In this document: piece after piece, positions 41,353 through 49,800 of the stretch | Layout of the letters: the number at the start of each line of letters is the position of its first letter | Numbering within the stretch: the stretch's first letter is position 1 | Source: Saccharothrix syringae | Lineage (GTDB): Bacteria; Actinomycetota; Actinomycetes; Mycobacteriales; Pseudonocardiaceae | Assembly: GCF_009498035.1 (NCBI RefSeq) | Contig: NZ_CP034550.1 | Coordinates: 3,658,001 to 3,722,000, forward strand | Length of the DNA stretch: 64,000 bases | Direction of reading: 5' to 3' | The notes under the pieces: generated by a model | What the model saw: only the letters and a program-made list of their open reading frames with translations | Database searches by the model: none | What the model was told of the DNA's origin: nothing | Position numbers and translations under genes: made by a program

Positions 41353-41724
41353 TCACCGGTCCACCGCCCGGCGCGCGGCCAGTCGCAGGGTGATCGCGAG
41401 CCTGGGTGCGGCGATCAGGACGATGCTGAGCAGTTCGACCCACCGGTGGACCGGGGGCGTTCCGTCGGCGCGCAGGTCCAGCATCCAGGCCGCCCACTCC
41501 TCCCGGTACTCCTCCTCGGCGTCGGCGGGCAGCAGGCGGCTCGCGCCCGTGACGATGCGGGCCGCGACACCCTCCGCGCCGCGCGAGCGCGACTGGACCA
41601 CGACCGAGGCGGCGACCGCGGCAACACCGCCGGCGGCGACCACGGTGCCCTTGCCCACGAAGGCGGCGTTGACGGCAGCGGCGGCGGGCCTTTCGCGGCT
41701 GTCTCGTCGCGCGTTGCATGACAT
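41353..41724 (-). CDS. Hypothetical membrane protein paired with PadR
   Basis: The 123-residue product has two hydrophobic stretches (VVAAGGVAAVAASVVV, about 27-42, and LLSIVLIAAPRLAITLRLA, about 97-115) joined by a charged segment containing LLPADAEEEYREEWAAWMLDL. That segment resembles one I associate with small actinobacterial membrane proteins downstream of PadR genes (RYREEW pattern). The function is unknown; coupling to the PadR gene (15-bp gap) suggests it is the regulator's target. Confidence 0.65.
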   Translation of the reverse strand: MSCNARRDSRERPAAAAVNAAFVGKGTVVAAGGVAAVAASVVVQSRSRGAEGVAARIVTGASRLLPADAEEEYREEWAAWMLDLRADGTPPVHRWVELLSIVLIAAPRLAITLRLAARRAVDR

Positions 41725-41738
41725 GGTCGCGACTCCGG

Positions 41739-42068
41739 CTAGTGTCCTGGTTGGGAACGCAACGTCGGAAGGCCGTCGGTGGTCGTGGCCTCGGCCCGCA
41801 TGACGGCCCGGTAGGCGTGGGCGGCTCCGCTGTCGGTGAACCGGTAGTAACGGCGCCGGGGTCTGCCCTGGTCCTCGTGGTCCGCGGGGTCTTCCCAGGA
41901 GCTCGTGATCAGCCCGGCCCGCTGGAGGCGGTTCAGGATCGGGTGCAGGGTGCCGGTCTTCAGCCCGCTCCGGCGGGCGATGTCGAGCCCGTAGCGCGGT
42001 GTCGCCGGGTCCTCCAGCAGCACGCGCAGCACCGCGATCGTCTGTGGTGTCATCCGTGGGCCGGCCAT
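41739..42068 (-). CDS. PadR-family transcriptional regulator
   Basis: A 109-residue PadR-like winged-helix repressor: MTPQTIAVLRVLLEDPATPRYGLDIARRSGLKTGTLHPILNRLQRAGLITSSWED and RPRRRYYRFTD are the diagnostic segments (cut as MTPQTIAVLRVLL, LKTGTLHPILNRLQRAGLI, RPRRRYYRFT). The start could be ATG 42068 or GTG 42077. An inverted repeat at 42079-42113 overlaps the promoter, so it probably represses itself and the membrane protein downstream. Confidence 0.88.
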   Translation of the reverse strand: MAGPRMTPQTIAVLRVLLEDPATPRYGLDIARRSGLKTGTLHPILNRLQRAGLITSSWEDPADHEDQGRPRRRYYRFTDSGAAHAYRAVMRAEATTTDGLPTLRSQPGH

Positions 42069-42078
42069 GACGCTCACT

Positions 42079-42113
42079 CTACCTAGCTAGACTTGTGATC
42101 GCTATCTAGGTAG
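42079..42113 (-). promoter_or_regulatory. PadR operator candidate
   Basis: ctacctagctag (42079-42090) and ctatctaggtag (42102-42113) are inverted repeats with one mismatch and an 11-bp spacer, immediately upstream of the PadR gene. The sequence is strikingly AT-rich for this genome. Confidence 0.7.
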
Positions 42114-42300
42114 AGGAGCTTCCGGTCGGCGGTTGTGGCACGACCGGGTCCGGTCGCCGCACTCGTCCCGGTGGTGGTTCCGCGGGGAGCGGGCCCGCCT
42201 TCGGCGTGCCGGCAGCGGTGGAACGGGCACGCGCCCACCGCGGACCCGGGCCGCGGCGCCCGTCGGTCGGGCGCCGTCGCACCGGTTCGGCGGGGGCCGG

Positions 42301-43050
42301 TCAGCCCGGCTGCCGGGTCGACATGACGACCAGCTGCTTGAGGTTGACGTGCTCGGGGCGGCTGGCCGCGTAGGCGACCAGGTCGGCCACGTCGGCCGGC
42401 ACCAGGCACGGCACGTGGGCGGCCAGCGCCTCGGCGGGCACGTCCGGGTTGCCGGTGTACTCGCTGAGCATTTCCGTGGCGACCAGGCCGGGCTCGACCG
42501 TCGTCACCCGCACGCCCAGCGGCCCCAGCTCGGCGCGCAACCCGGCGGACAGGTGCGACACGGCGGCCTTGGTGGCGGTGTAGACGCCGAAGCCGGGGTA
42601 CACCGAGTGCGCGCCCGCGGAGGAGATGTTCACCAGGTCGGCGACGCCGTCGGCGCCCGCGGCGACCAGGTCGGCGGTGAACGCGCGGGTCGCGTTCAGC
42701 ACGCCCTTGAGGTTGGTGTCGACCATGCGGTCCCAGTCGCGCGGGTCGCCCTCGGCGAAGGCGCCCTGCACCAGCACGCCCGCGTTGTTCACCACCAGGT
42801 CCACCCGGCCCAGTCCGGCGTGCACCGCGTCGACCGCCCCGGACAGGTCGGCGGTCACGTCGGCCGGCACGGCCAGCGCCCGGCCGCCCTCGGCGGTGAT
42901 CCTCCCGGCCAGGTCGGAGATCCGCTCCTCCCGCCGCGCCAGCAGGGCGACCCGGGCGCCCGAGCGGGCCAGGACGAGGGCGGTCTCGGCGCCGATCCCG
43001 CTGGCGGCACCCGTCACCACGGCGGTGCGGCCGGTCAAGTCGTGAGTCAT
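42301..43050 (-). CDS. Short-chain dehydrogenase/reductase
   Basis: A 249-residue classical SDR with TGAASGIGAETA (cofactor loop), NNAGVLVQG, catalytic Ser in LVNISSAGAHS and YTATKAAVSHL (YxxxK). The substrate is unknown; it looks like the broad group of clavulanate-dehydrogenase/YdfG-like reductases. It lies upstream of PadR on the same strand, but a ~230-bp gap and a separate operator imply independent transcription. Confidence 0.88.
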   Translation of the reverse strand: MTHDLTGRTAVVTGAASGIGAETALVLARSGARVALLARREERISDLAGRITAEGGRALAVPADVTADLSGAVDAVHAGLGRVDLVVNNAGVLVQGAFAEGDPRDWDRMVDTNLKGVLNATRAFTADLVAAGADGVADLVNISSAGAHSVYPGFGVYTATKAAVSHLSAGLRAELGPLGVRVTTVEPGLVATEMLSEYTGNPDVPAEALAAHVPCLVPADVADLVAYAASRPEHVNLKQLVVMSTRQPG

Positions 43051-43129
43051 GGGGTGAATTCGAGCACGGCCGGGTGAACGGCGGTCCCCCGGTGGGGCGA
43101 ACGCGTGGATCGGGGCGCAGCGGTTCCGG

Positions 43130-44779
43130 TCAGGTCGTGCGGTGCAGCAGGGCGCGCACGCCCTCGGCGTCGAGCGGGTCGCCGAAGTAGGGCCCCTGGG
43201 CCGCGGTGATGCCCAGGCGGGTCAGCTCCAGGGCCTCGGCCTCGGTGCGGACGTCCTGCGCGAACAGGCCGCCGTCGAGGTTGCGCACCGCCCAGGACAG
43301 CATGCCGGTGACCGCCGAGCGGACGAGCGGGTCGGCGGTGTCGTCGAGCCCGTGGACGACGGAGCCGTCCACCTTGAGGCCGCTGACCGGCACGCCGAGG
43401 GCGTCGAAGCGACCGCCCCCGTGCTGCTCGCGCAGGACCGACACCCCGTCGGCGGCCAGCACGTCCAGTTCGTCGGCCTGGTCGGCGTCCAGCGACAGCA
43501 GCACGTCGTCCTCGACGATCAGCCACAGCCGGTCGGCGGGCAGGTCCGCGTCGGCCAGGTGGCGGCGGACGGTGGCGACCAGCTCGGGCTCGCGGCACTG
43601 GTGCGCGGTGAGCCGCACGGCCACCGGCGGCGTGCGGTCGCCGAACTCCGCCCGCCACCGGCCCGCGTGCGCGCAGGCGTCGGCCAGCACCTTGCGCCCG
43701 AGGCGGACCGCGTTCCCGGTCGCCACCGCCGACTCCAGGACGTTCTGCTGCGGCAGCGGCCCGCGCTCGGGGTGGTCCCAGCGCAGCACCGCCTCCAGCC
43801 CGACCACGTCCCGGTCCGGCAGGGAGAACAGGGGCGTGTAGCGGGTGTCGACCTCGCCGTTCTCCAGGGCGCCCGCGACCGAGGCGGCCAGGGTGAAGCG
43901 CCGCCGCTCCCCGGCGTCGCGCCGGTGGTCGTAGAGCGTCCAGCGGGCGCGGCCGTCCTGCCTGCTCCAGCGCGCCGCCACCTCGGCGGTGCGCATCAGG
44001 TCCGCGGCGGTGCGGCCCCGGGTCCGCTGCACGCTGATGCCGGCGCTGATCGCCACGCCGACGCCCACGCCGTCCAGGTAGACGGGCTCGGCCAGCGAGG
44101 CGTCCACCTCCTCCACGATCCCCACCAGGACGAGGGTGTCGGCCGGGTCGTCCACGAGCACGGTGAACTCGTCGTGGCCGGTGCGGGCGACCCGGCCGCG
44201 GGGCGCGCAGATCTCCAGCAGCCGCGCGGCCAGCGACCTCAGCAGCCGGTCGCCCGCGTCGTGCCCGAGCGCCTCGTTGACCACGTGGAAGCCGTCGACG
44301 TCGAGGTGCACCAGGCCGGCCACGTCGGGGCAGCGCTCCAACCAGCGCAGGAACTGGACCCGGTTGGGCAGCCCGGTGACGAGGTCGTTGAGGCTCTGCC
44401 GGATCAGCGCGCCGCGCAGCGCCGTGGTCTCCCCGGCGTCCACCACCACGACGGCCCGCCGACCGCCGCCCAACGGCGCCACGTCGAGCACCACGGCCGC
44501 GCCGTCGCCGTCCGGCGACGCCACCCGCGCCTCCACCCGCAGGCGCCCGGCGCCCAGGTCGCCGTCGGCGGCGAACACCTCGGTCACGTGCACCCCGGTC
44601 AGGGCCTCCACCGGCCGACCGGTCAGGTCGCCCAGGGCGGCGTTCGCGTCGAGCACGGCACCGCCCGGGTCGAGGACGGCGAAGCCCAGCGACGTGCGGT
44701 CGAAGAAGGCCCGGACGGCACCCGTCCCGTCGTTCGCGCCGGGGTCGGGTGCCTCGTGCAGGCGGGTGTTGTCGCGCAT
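43130..44779 (-). CDS. PAS-GGDEF-EAL protein with degenerate catalytic motifs
   Basis: A 549-residue protein. PAS-like domain about 20-130 (SLGFAVLDPGGAVLDANAAL), GGDEF-like domain about 135-295 and EAL-like domain about 305-545. The GGDEF signature is changed to TGHDEF (RVARTGHDEFTVL), and EALLRW to LEAVLRW. In the EAL domain the usual DDFG(T/S)G metal/loop segment reads REQHGGGRFDALG and most metal-ligand acids are missing. It is probably a catalytically dead c-di-GMP receptor or protein-interaction module. ATG 44779 has GGAGCGAG upstream. Confidence 0.8.
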   Translation of the reverse strand: MRDNTRLHEAPDPGANDGTGAVRAFFDRTSLGFAVLDPGGAVLDANAALGDLTGRPVEALTGVHVTEVFAADGDLGAGRLRVEARVASPDGDGAAVVLDVAPLGGGRRAVVVVDAGETTALRGALIRQSLNDLVTGLPNRVQFLRWLERCPDVAGLVHLDVDGFHVVNEALGHDAGDRLLRSLAARLLEICAPRGRVARTGHDEFTVLVDDPADTLVLVGIVEEVDASLAEPVYLDGVGVGVAISAGISVQRTRGRTAADLMRTAEVAARWSRQDGRARWTLYDHRRDAGERRRFTLAASVAGALENGEVDTRYTPLFSLPDRDVVGLEAVLRWDHPERGPLPQQNVLESAVATGNAVRLGRKVLADACAHAGRWRAEFGDRTPPVAVRLTAHQCREPELVATVRRHLADADLPADRLWLIVEDDVLLSLDADQADELDVLAADGVSVLREQHGGGRFDALGVPVSGLKVDGSVVHGLDDTADPLVRSAVTGMLSWAVRNLDGGLFAQDVRTEAEALELTRLGITAAQGPYFGDPLDAEGVRALLHRTT

Positions 44780-45035
44780 GGGTCTCGCTCCGGTCCGGCC
44801 GACGATCAGCGCAGCCGAACCTAGGTGCGTACCACCGACCCCGCACAACAGGATGGGCGGCGACCCGGACGAAGGAGGAGGATTCACTCGACCGGCTCAA
44901 CCACGCGGTCCCGTGGCACGCCACCGGCCACCGGGACGCGACCGCTTTCGCGGCGCCGGCCGCCTCCCGCGCGCGTTCCCGATCCGGCGGATCCCCACCG
45001 CGGGGTAAACAGATCGTCCCCGGGCGGAGTCCTCA

Positions 45036-45545
45036 GTGGTGATGGCTGACTACGAGAACTTCGTCCGGGCGCTGCTGCCGAGACTGCTGCGCTACGCGAC
45101 GATGCTCACCGGCGAGCGCGAGCTGGCCGGTGATCTGGTGCAGGACGTGCTGGTCAAGCTCCACCGCAGGTGGTCCCGGATCAGCAGCGCGGACAACCCG
45201 GAGCGCTACGTGGTCCGGATGGTCACCAACGGCTACCTGTCCTGGCGGCGCAGCAGGGCGGCGCGCCTGATCGCCGTCGGTGACGTCCCGGACGGGGCAC
45301 GGCCGGACGACTTCGCCACCGACCACGCGTTGCGCGAGGACATGTGGCAGCGGCTGGCGCGGTTGCCGCGGCGCCAGCGGGCCGTGCTGGTCCTGCGGTA
45401 CTACGAGCAGTGGGACGACTCCGAGATCGCCGACCTGCTCGGCTGTGCCCGCGCCACCGTGCGCGCCCACGCCCACCGGGCGCTGACGACATTGCGAAAG
45501 GACATTGCCGTGGATCACCTGGCCGAGACCGGGGGGAGCCGATGA
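45036..45545 (+). CDS. SigE-family ECF RNA polymerase sigma factor
   Basis: A 169-residue ECF sigma factor of the actinobacterial SigE-like (SigE70_fam) group. Region 2 (LLRYATMLTGERELAGDLVQDVLVKLHR) and region 4 (LARLPRRQRAVLVLRYYEQWDDSEIADLLG, then TVRAHAHRAL) are clear. GTG 45036 is chosen because CGGAG lies 7-12 nt upstream; GTG 45039 and ATG 45042 are nearby alternatives. The stop overlaps the ATG of the membrane-anchored partner at 45542. Confidence 0.9.
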   Translation: MVMADYENFVRALLPRLLRYATMLTGERELAGDLVQDVLVKLHRRWSRISSADNPERYVVRMVTNGYLSWRRSRAARLIAVGDVPDGARPDDFATDHALREDMWQRLARLPRRQRAVLVLRYYEQWDDSEIADLLGCARATVRAHAHRALTTLRKDIAVDHLAETGGSR

Positions 45546-46609
45546 ACGGGGAGCCGACGAACGTCGAGAAGCTGGTCAGGGACGCGCTCACCGCGCACGA
45601 GCACGTGGCGCCCGACGGTGACGAGGTGTTCGCCGCCGCGCGGGCCCGCATCGACCGGAGGCGCACCGCGCTGAACCGACCGCTCGCGGTCGCCGCCGGG
45701 GTGGCCGCGCTGACCCTCGCCGCGGGCACCGTCGCGGTGCTGAACCGGCCCGGTCCCGCGGACGGGGTCGCCGCGCCCGCCGACCAGGTCCGGACCACCG
45801 CCCCGGCGAGCAGCGCACCGGCCGGGCCGGTCGTCCCCGACCTGGCGATGCCCTTCTCCCTCGGCTGGCTGCCGCCGGGTTCGGTCGACTACCTGGCGAG
45901 GCGCATCAACATCGGGAGCGCCGCGGAAGCACCGGACACACCGCTGTACGGCGGTGAGTACATGCTCACCGTCACGGCCGGCGGGCAGGTCCTCCTCATC
46001 GACGTCCAGCAGTTCCGGATGGTCTCGGTGGACGAGGCGGCGTTCAAGTCCGGGCCGGGCCGTCCCGTCACCGTCAACGGGCAGCGCGCCGTCGAGAGCG
46101 CGAACCCCGGCGGTCCGGGCGGCTACGAGCTGTACGTGGCGCACCCCGACGGCGGGTCGGTGTACGTGAACGTGGCCAACGAGCCCGGCGGCACGGTGCC
46201 CGCGGAGCAGTTGGTCGAGGTCGGCCGGCGGGTCGCGCGGGAGATCGGCTTCCCGGGCACGACGACCGTCACCCCGGCGTTCGGGTTGCGCGACCTGCCG
46301 GGCGACCTGCGGGTGTGCGCCTTCAACGTCGGGCGGTCGCCCTCGTCGCGGCCGGGCCAGAGCACCAGCTACTCGCTGGGCACCTGCGCCACCATGCCGC
46401 CGATCACCGTCGGCACCGCCGACCCGGAGACGGTGACCGGCACCCCGGGCGAGCCCGTGCAGGGCCGTGAGACGCGCTACGCCGACGAGGGCGGCTACCA
46501 CCGGCTGTGGGTCCTCGACGCGGTCGACGGCGCCCCGGTCCACCTCGCCGGCCGCGTGCCGCCGGCCGAGCTGCGCGACCTCGCCGACCGGCTCGTCCTG
46601 CCCGGCTGA
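45542..46609 (+). CDS. Membrane-anchored partner of SigE-type sigma factor (anti-sigma candidate)
   Basis: A 355-residue protein with a cytoplasmic N terminus of ~45 residues (VEKLVRDALTAHEHVAPDGDEVFAAARARID), one transmembrane helix (about 48-67) and a ~285-residue extracytoplasmic domain of unknown fold. This is the normal layout of anti-sigma factors that sense outside the cell. There is no zinc-binding HxxxCxxC motif. ATGA overlap with the sigma gene supports paired function. The same arrangement recurs at 53605-54878. Confidence 0.72.
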   Translation: MNGEPTNVEKLVRDALTAHEHVAPDGDEVFAAARARIDRRRTALNRPLAVAAGVAALTLAAGTVAVLNRPGPADGVAAPADQVRTTAPASSAPAGPVVPDLAMPFSLGWLPPGSVDYLARRINIGSAAEAPDTPLYGGEYMLTVTAGGQVLLIDVQQFRMVSVDEAAFKSGPGRPVTVNGQRAVESANPGGPGGYELYVAHPDGGSVYVNVANEPGGTVPAEQLVEVGRRVAREIGFPGTTTVTPAFGLRDLPGDLRVCAFNVGRSPSSRPGQSTSYSLGTCATMPPITVGTADPETVTGTPGEPVQGRETRYADEGGYHRLWVLDAVDGAPVHLAGRVPPAELRDLADRLVLPG

Positions 46610-46613
46610 GCGG

Positions 46614-46653
46614 GGACGGGACCGGCCGGAGTCCTCGCCGGCCGGTCCCGTCC
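46614..46653 (+). terminator. Terminator after the sigma/anti-sigma operon
   Basis: A perfect 16-bp stem, 46614-46629 and 46638-46653, with an 8-nt loop, five bases after the stop codon. Confidence 0.82.
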
Positions 46654-46692
46654 TCTGTGGACCGGCCCGCCGGGTGGTGACCCGCCGGCGGA

Positions 46693-46726
46693 GAACGCCC
46701 CGTCGCCCTGAGGCGGCGGGGCGTTC
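46693..46726. terminator. Second terminator-like hairpin
   Basis: gaacgccccgtcgcc (46693-46707) and ggcggcggggcgttc (46712-46726) pair with one mismatch around a 4-nt loop, followed by a non-coding stretch up to the helicase start. Confidence 0.65.
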
Positions 46727-46896
46727 GGCGTCCTCGGCCGCGGCTCGGCACGGGGGACCGCCGCGCCCGCCGACGGAGATGATCTCCGCACTTTTGCGGT
46801 CCGGGTTCGTAACGGTGTGGTGTCGGCCGTATCGCCCTGCGCCTCCCGGGCGATGAGCACGGTGGTCTGTTCGGTGGTGAGGAAGGGGGGGCGGTT

Positions 46897-49800
46897 GTGG
46901 CGGACAACGACGCTGCGCCGGATCCGCGGGACAAGAGGGTCGATCGGGCGGTACGGCTCTTCCGGTTCCTGGCGCGGGGTCAACAGCTCAAGTCGAACCC
47001 GCCCCGCACCACCGACAGCTACGACTCGGTGCTGTGGTTCGCGCAGCTGCCCGAGCACCCCGCCATCCGGGCCGCGCACCGCGAGGACGCCCCCGAGCCC
47101 GGCGCCGCCCTGCTCGCGGTCGAGCGGGTCGCGCACCAGGAGCCGCCCGAGCCCGGAGCCGAGCTGAAGCCCTGGCTGGACGGCGGGTGGGACGACCCGG
47201 GCACGCCGCCGCGCCTGCGGGAGTCGATCGGCGAGGGGGAGCGGCGCACCGCGCTCGACGACGTGCCGGAGGTCCGCGACGCCCACGTCGAGTGGGAGGC
47301 CCGCTGGTCGGCGTGGGCCGAGCGCGAGCGGACCGACCAGCCGGCGCGGGACGTCTACAACGAGCTGTTCTCGGCCTACGTGACCGCGGCCGGGCACGCC
47401 GAGGAACTGGAGCTCGTGGTCGGCGTCGGCTGCCTGTCGTGGGCGCCGCCCGGCCACCACGTCGTCCGGCGGCACCTCGTCACCGTGCCCGCCGTGGTCC
47501 ACTTCGACGACGGCACCGGGCGGCTGGCGCTCCGGCAGACCGAGGCCGCGGACGGCTTGACCGTCGAGCTGGACATGCTCGACCCCGGCCGCGTGGCCAA
47601 CCCGCAGCACGTCGCGCAGATCAGGGACGAGGCCCGCGAGGCCACCGCCGCCGTCCTGGACCGCGAGGTGGTGGGCGGCGTCCTGCGCCGGCTGGTGCAC
47701 GCCCTCGACGGCGACGCCGCCTACCTCGACGAGGACGACCCGCAGAAGCCCGGCGCGCACGCCGTGGCCGCGTTCGCCCCCGCCCTCGTCCTGCGCAGGC
47801 GTTCCCGGCAGGGGATCGTCGACATCCTCGACTCGGTCGCCGGGCAGATCGAGGAGTCCGGGGGCGTCCCGGACGGGCTGCTCCCGCTCGTCGACCCGGA
47901 CCACCGGCCGGTCGCGGAGCGCTCGCCCGAGCCCGGCGCCCTGGTCGAGCTCGACGCGGACCCCTTCCTGCCGCTGCCGGTCAACGACCGCCAGCTGCGC
48001 GTGCTCACCCAGGTCGACGCCAAGGCCCAGACCCTCGTCCAGGGTCCGCCCGGGACGGGCAAGACCCACACCGTCGCCGCGCTGCTGTCCCACCTGCTCG
48101 CGCAGGGCAAGCGGGTGCTCGTCACCGCGCAGACCGACCGCGCCCTGAAGGAGGTGCGGGCGAAGCTGCCCGAGGCCATCGCGCCGCTGGCCGTCTCGGT
48201 CGTCGGCTCCTCGCGCTCGGACCTCGCGGACCTCAAGGTCGCCGTGGAGCGGATCAGCCACGTGGCCGGCGAGTACGACGCGGAGGCCGCGCGCCGGGCC
48301 GTCGAAGACCACCTCGTCGCGATCGAAGACCTCCGCCGGCGTCGGGCCGGCCTGTACCGGCGCCTGCTCGACGCGCGGGGCGAGGAGGTGGCCGGGCACG
48401 AGGTCGGCGACTACCGCGGCACCCTCGCCGCCATCGCGCGGCGCGTGGAGGCGGAGCGGGAGCGGTTCGGCTGGGTGGCCGACCTGGTCGCCGTGAACGG
48501 TGTCGGCCCGTCGCCGGTCCCGGCGCGCGACATCGTCGAGTGGCACCGGGCCGTCCTGGACGACGCCCTGAACGCCGACGAGCCCGAGTCGCGGCTCAAG
48601 CTGCTCCCGCCCGCCGACGTGCCGACCCCCGAGGAGTTCTTCGCGCTGGTGACCGCGGAGCGGCAGGCCATCGCGGCCGAGGAGGGGCACGGCAGCCTCA
48701 CGCGGCACACCGCGTTCGACGCCGTCCGCCGCCTCGACCAGCGCACCCGGACCGTGCTGCGGCAGCGGCTCAACGGGTTCGCGCGGGAGGCCGAGGACCT
48801 GTCGCGGCGGCGCGAGGAGTGGATGGACGACGCGCTGTCCGACGTGCTCGCCGGTCGCGCGAACCACTGGCGGTCGCGCGGCAACCAGGTCGCCCAGCTC
48901 GTCGGGCGCGTCAGCCCCCTCGTCGACCGGCTCGGCCCGCTCACCGAGGTGCGCGTCGGCACCGCCGACACGGGCGCGCTCGTGGCCCTGGCCGGGGTGC
49001 TCCGCGCGCACGTCGGCGACGGCGGCAAGCTCAAGACCAACCCGGACGGCTCGCCCAGGACCGGTGCGTTCGCCCCCAGGGCCGTCAAGCAGGCCCAGCC
49101 CCTGTTCCAGGCGGTGCGGGTCAACGGCCTCCCGCCCACCACCGCCGACCAGCTCGACGCGTTCCTGGTGTGGGCCGAGGCCACCAGGGCGCTGGACGCG
49201 CTGGACCGGGCGTGGCCCGACTCCGTGCGCATCCCCGCCGAGGACACGCTGAGCGAACGGCTCCAGTGGCACGTGACCGAACTGGCGCAGCTGCGCCGCG
49301 TGCTGGCGCTCGGCGAAGCCCTCGAAACGGAGGAGCGCGGCCTGGCCGGGCTCGGCCTGCCGCGCCCGAACTGGACCGACCTCGACGCCGTCCAGACCTA
49401 CGCCCGGCTCGTCGACGCCGCCGCCGCCTCGGACGCGCGCACCGCCGCCACCGTGCCGCTGCTGGAGGTCGTGCGGACCGCCGCCGAGGTGGCGCGGTGG
49501 GCGGACGCCGCGCCGTGCGTGAAGCACCTGGAGCGGGCCGCCGAGGAGCGCGACCACGAGACCTACGCGGTCGCGCACCACCGGCTGGTGCGGCTGGCCG
49601 AGGTCGTCGGGCTGGTGCGCCGCCGGGACGGGATCGCGGCGGCCCTCGCCCGGCTGCTGCCGGGTGTGCACGAGGCGGTGTCGGCGGACCCGCGCGACCC
49701 CGCCTGGGCGGAGCGGCTGGCCGACTGGGACGCGGCGTGGGCGTGGGCGGTGGCCCGGGCGTGGGTGCTCGGGCGCGGCACCGAGGACGTCAACGCCCTC

